From positions 930,001-994,000 of the forward strand of contig NZ_CP066831.1 in assembly GCF_016598615.1 (NCBI RefSeq): DNA of 64,000 bases, written 5' to 3'. This document shows, piece after piece, positions 63,143-64,000 of the stretch (its first letter is position 1; each line of letters opens with the position of its first letter). The notes beneath the pieces were generated by a model that saw nothing but the letters and a program-made list of their open reading frames with translations, was not told where the DNA came from and searched no databases. This DNA comes from Streptomyces liliifuscus (lineage in GTDB: Bacteria; Actinomycetota; Actinomycetes; Streptomycetales; Streptomycetaceae). A program made the translations under genes and the position numbers.

Positions 63143-63826
63143 TCACAGGTGGGCGCCCGGCGGGTTCGGGCGGGTGAGGCCGAGGTCGTACGCGAGGATC
63201 GTGACCTGTACGCGGTCGCGCAGCCCGAGTTTGCGCAGCAGCGCGTTGACGTGGGACTTCACGGTGCCGACGGTGATGCCGAGTTCTTCGGCGATCTCCG
63301 AGTTGTTGAGCCCGGACGCGACCAGGGTGAGGATGTTTCGTTGGCTGCCGGTCAGGCTGTCCAGCTCGCGGGGGCCGGTGTCGGCACGGGTCCCGGTGCC
63401 CGCCCCGGACGCGTAGTGGCCGATGAGCCGCCGTGTCGCGGACGGGGCGAGCACGCTCTCGCCCGTGGCCACCACTCGGATGCCGTGCAGCAGTTCGGCG
63501 GGATGCACGTCCTTGAGCAGGAATCCGGAGGCACCCGCGCGCAGTGCGTCGAAGACGTACGAGTCGAGGTCGAAGGTGGTCAACACGAGGACGCGGGGCG
63601 CGTCCTGGCGGCCGGTGATGATCCGGGTGGCGGCGATGCCGTCCAGTTCGGGCATCCGGACGTCCATGACGACCACGTCGGGCACCAGTTCTTCGGCGAG
63701 GCGTACCGCGGCGGCGCCGTCGGCGGCCTCGCCGACGACCGTCATGTCCTCCTCGGCGTCGATCATTGCGGCGAACCCCGCCCGTACGACGCCTTGGTCG
63801 TCGACGACCAGCACTCTGAGACTCAT
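63143..63826 (-). CDS. NarL/LuxR-type response regulator
   Basis: A 227-residue response regulator. The receiver has VVDDQ, the phospho-acceptor Asp55 in VVVMDVRMP, and Lys in GFLLKDVHPAEL; the C-terminal LuxR helix-turn-helix is LVASGLNNSEIAEELGITVGTVKSHVNALLRKLGL. It pairs with the sensor kinase gene, whose stop overlaps its start by 4 bp. Target genes are unknown. Confidence 0.95.
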   Translation of the reverse strand: MSLRVLVVDDQGVVRAGFAAMIDAEEDMTVVGEAADGAAAVRLAEELVPDVVVMDVRMPELDGIAATRIITGRQDAPRVLVLTTFDLDSYVFDALRAGASGFLLKDVHPAELLHGIRVVATGESVLAPSATRRLIGHYASGAGTGTRADTGPRELDSLTGSQRNILTLVASGLNNSEIAEELGITVGTVKSHVNALLRKLGLRDRVQVTILAYDLGLTRPNPPGAHL

Positions 63827-64000
63827 CGCTCCCCCTCTTCGTGGCTCTGCTCTTCGTGGCTCTGCTCTTCGCAGCCCTGCTCTTCGTGGCTCTGCTCCGG
63901 AACGAGCGGTAGCCGGAGTCGGAGCGTGTCCGGCGCATCGGTGGCCAGGGTGCCGCCCAGCGCCGCGACCCGCGCCAACAGCCGCTCCCGTACGGCGGGG
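63823..64000 (-). CDS. sensor histidine kinase, C-terminal end (cut by window edge)
   Basis: About 58 residues at the C-terminus of a NarX-type kinase: VRERLLARVAALGGTLAT is the end of the ATPase domain typical of these sensors. It ends in a repeat-rich tail (EQSHE units) and overlaps the response regulator start by 4 bp (ATGA). The sensing and phosphorylation parts are outside the window. Confidence 0.85.
   Translation of the reverse strand, partial: PAVRERLLARVAALGGTLATDAPDTLRLRLPLVPEQSHEEQGCEEQSHEEQSHEEGER
63838..63897 (-). repeat. 15 bp tandem repeat encoding a pentapeptide tail
   Basis: Four units of TTCGTGGCTCTGCTC (one diverged to TTCGCAGCCCTGCTC) encode EQSHE, EQGCE and two further EQSHE at the C-terminus of the histidine kinase. 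Such perfect periodicity is likely to vary in copy number between strains. Confidence 0.8.

Overview
The window looks like chromosomal DNA of a Streptomyces-like actinomycete. It is very GC-rich, uses many GTG (and some TTG) starts with AGGAGG-type ribosome sites, has several four-base start/stop overlaps, carries two DmdR/IdeR-type iron boxes, and encodes families typical of the genus (an LppU-like lipoprotein, Tat-exported FAD oxidases, an AbfB-domain arabinan enzyme, a Pknb-type kinase). No tRNA, rRNA, insertion sequence, CRISPR array or prophage gene was seen. The first and last genes are cut by the window edges.

1-21.6 kb is one large acyl-CoA catabolic cluster. It holds five acyl-CoA dehydrogenases (one partial), an enoyl-CoA hydratase, a CaiB/BaiF CoA-transferase, three short-chain dehydrogenases, a DoxX-like membrane protein, a private electron-transfer flavoprotein (EtfBA), an amidohydrolase, a luciferase-like flavin oxidoreductase and a hotdog thioesterase. 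The minus-strand operon 13081->6060 has a striking order: a PaaK-like CoA ligase, a second short PaaK-like protein without the ATP loop, an MFE-2-like SDR, a DUF35 OB-fold protein, a thiolase-fold protein with two catalytic residues replaced, and a tandem dehydrogenase pair. That core resembles the aldolase and dehydrogenase part of the actinobacterial steroid side-chain (igr) operon, but no MaoC hydratase or steroid ring enzyme is present, so the substrate is unknown. The cluster also encodes an N-terminal GNAT domain fused to an ADP-forming acyl-CoA synthetase homologue that appears to have lost both its phospho-histidine loop and its ATP-binding half.

21.8-30.1 kb holds a large membrane protein that looks like an alpha/beta hydrolase split by a multi-span membrane insert, then an iron-regulated siderophore uptake locus (PPOX flavoprotein, ATPase, lipoprotein binding protein, fused double permease) and a Gfo/Idh/MocA oxidoreductase. 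30.1-38.8 kb is a set of mostly single genes separated by strong hairpin terminators: exported cupin, type II NADH dehydrogenase, SGNH esterase, TerB-like protein, AraC regulator with a VOC protein, a hydrolase with Asn in place of the nucleophile Ser, an MFS exporter and a secreted protein.

39-50.5 kb holds an exported amidase, a P450 with its 3Fe-4S ferredoxin, an AbfB-domain GH43-like enzyme, small-molecule enzymes, a secreted tripeptidyl-aminopeptidase-like hydrolase preceded by an array of TGACG/CGTCA palindromes, and a divergent SDR/AraC pair. 50.5-64 kb holds a nucleoside deaminase, a double ABM-domain membrane protein, two convergent bicovalent-FAD oxidases, an Lrp/LysE amino-acid export pair, a thioesterase, an LppU-like lipoprotein, a Ser/Thr kinase fused to an extracytoplasmic oligopeptide-type solute-binding domain, a GlxA-type regulator, a RidA protein and a two-component system running off the right edge.
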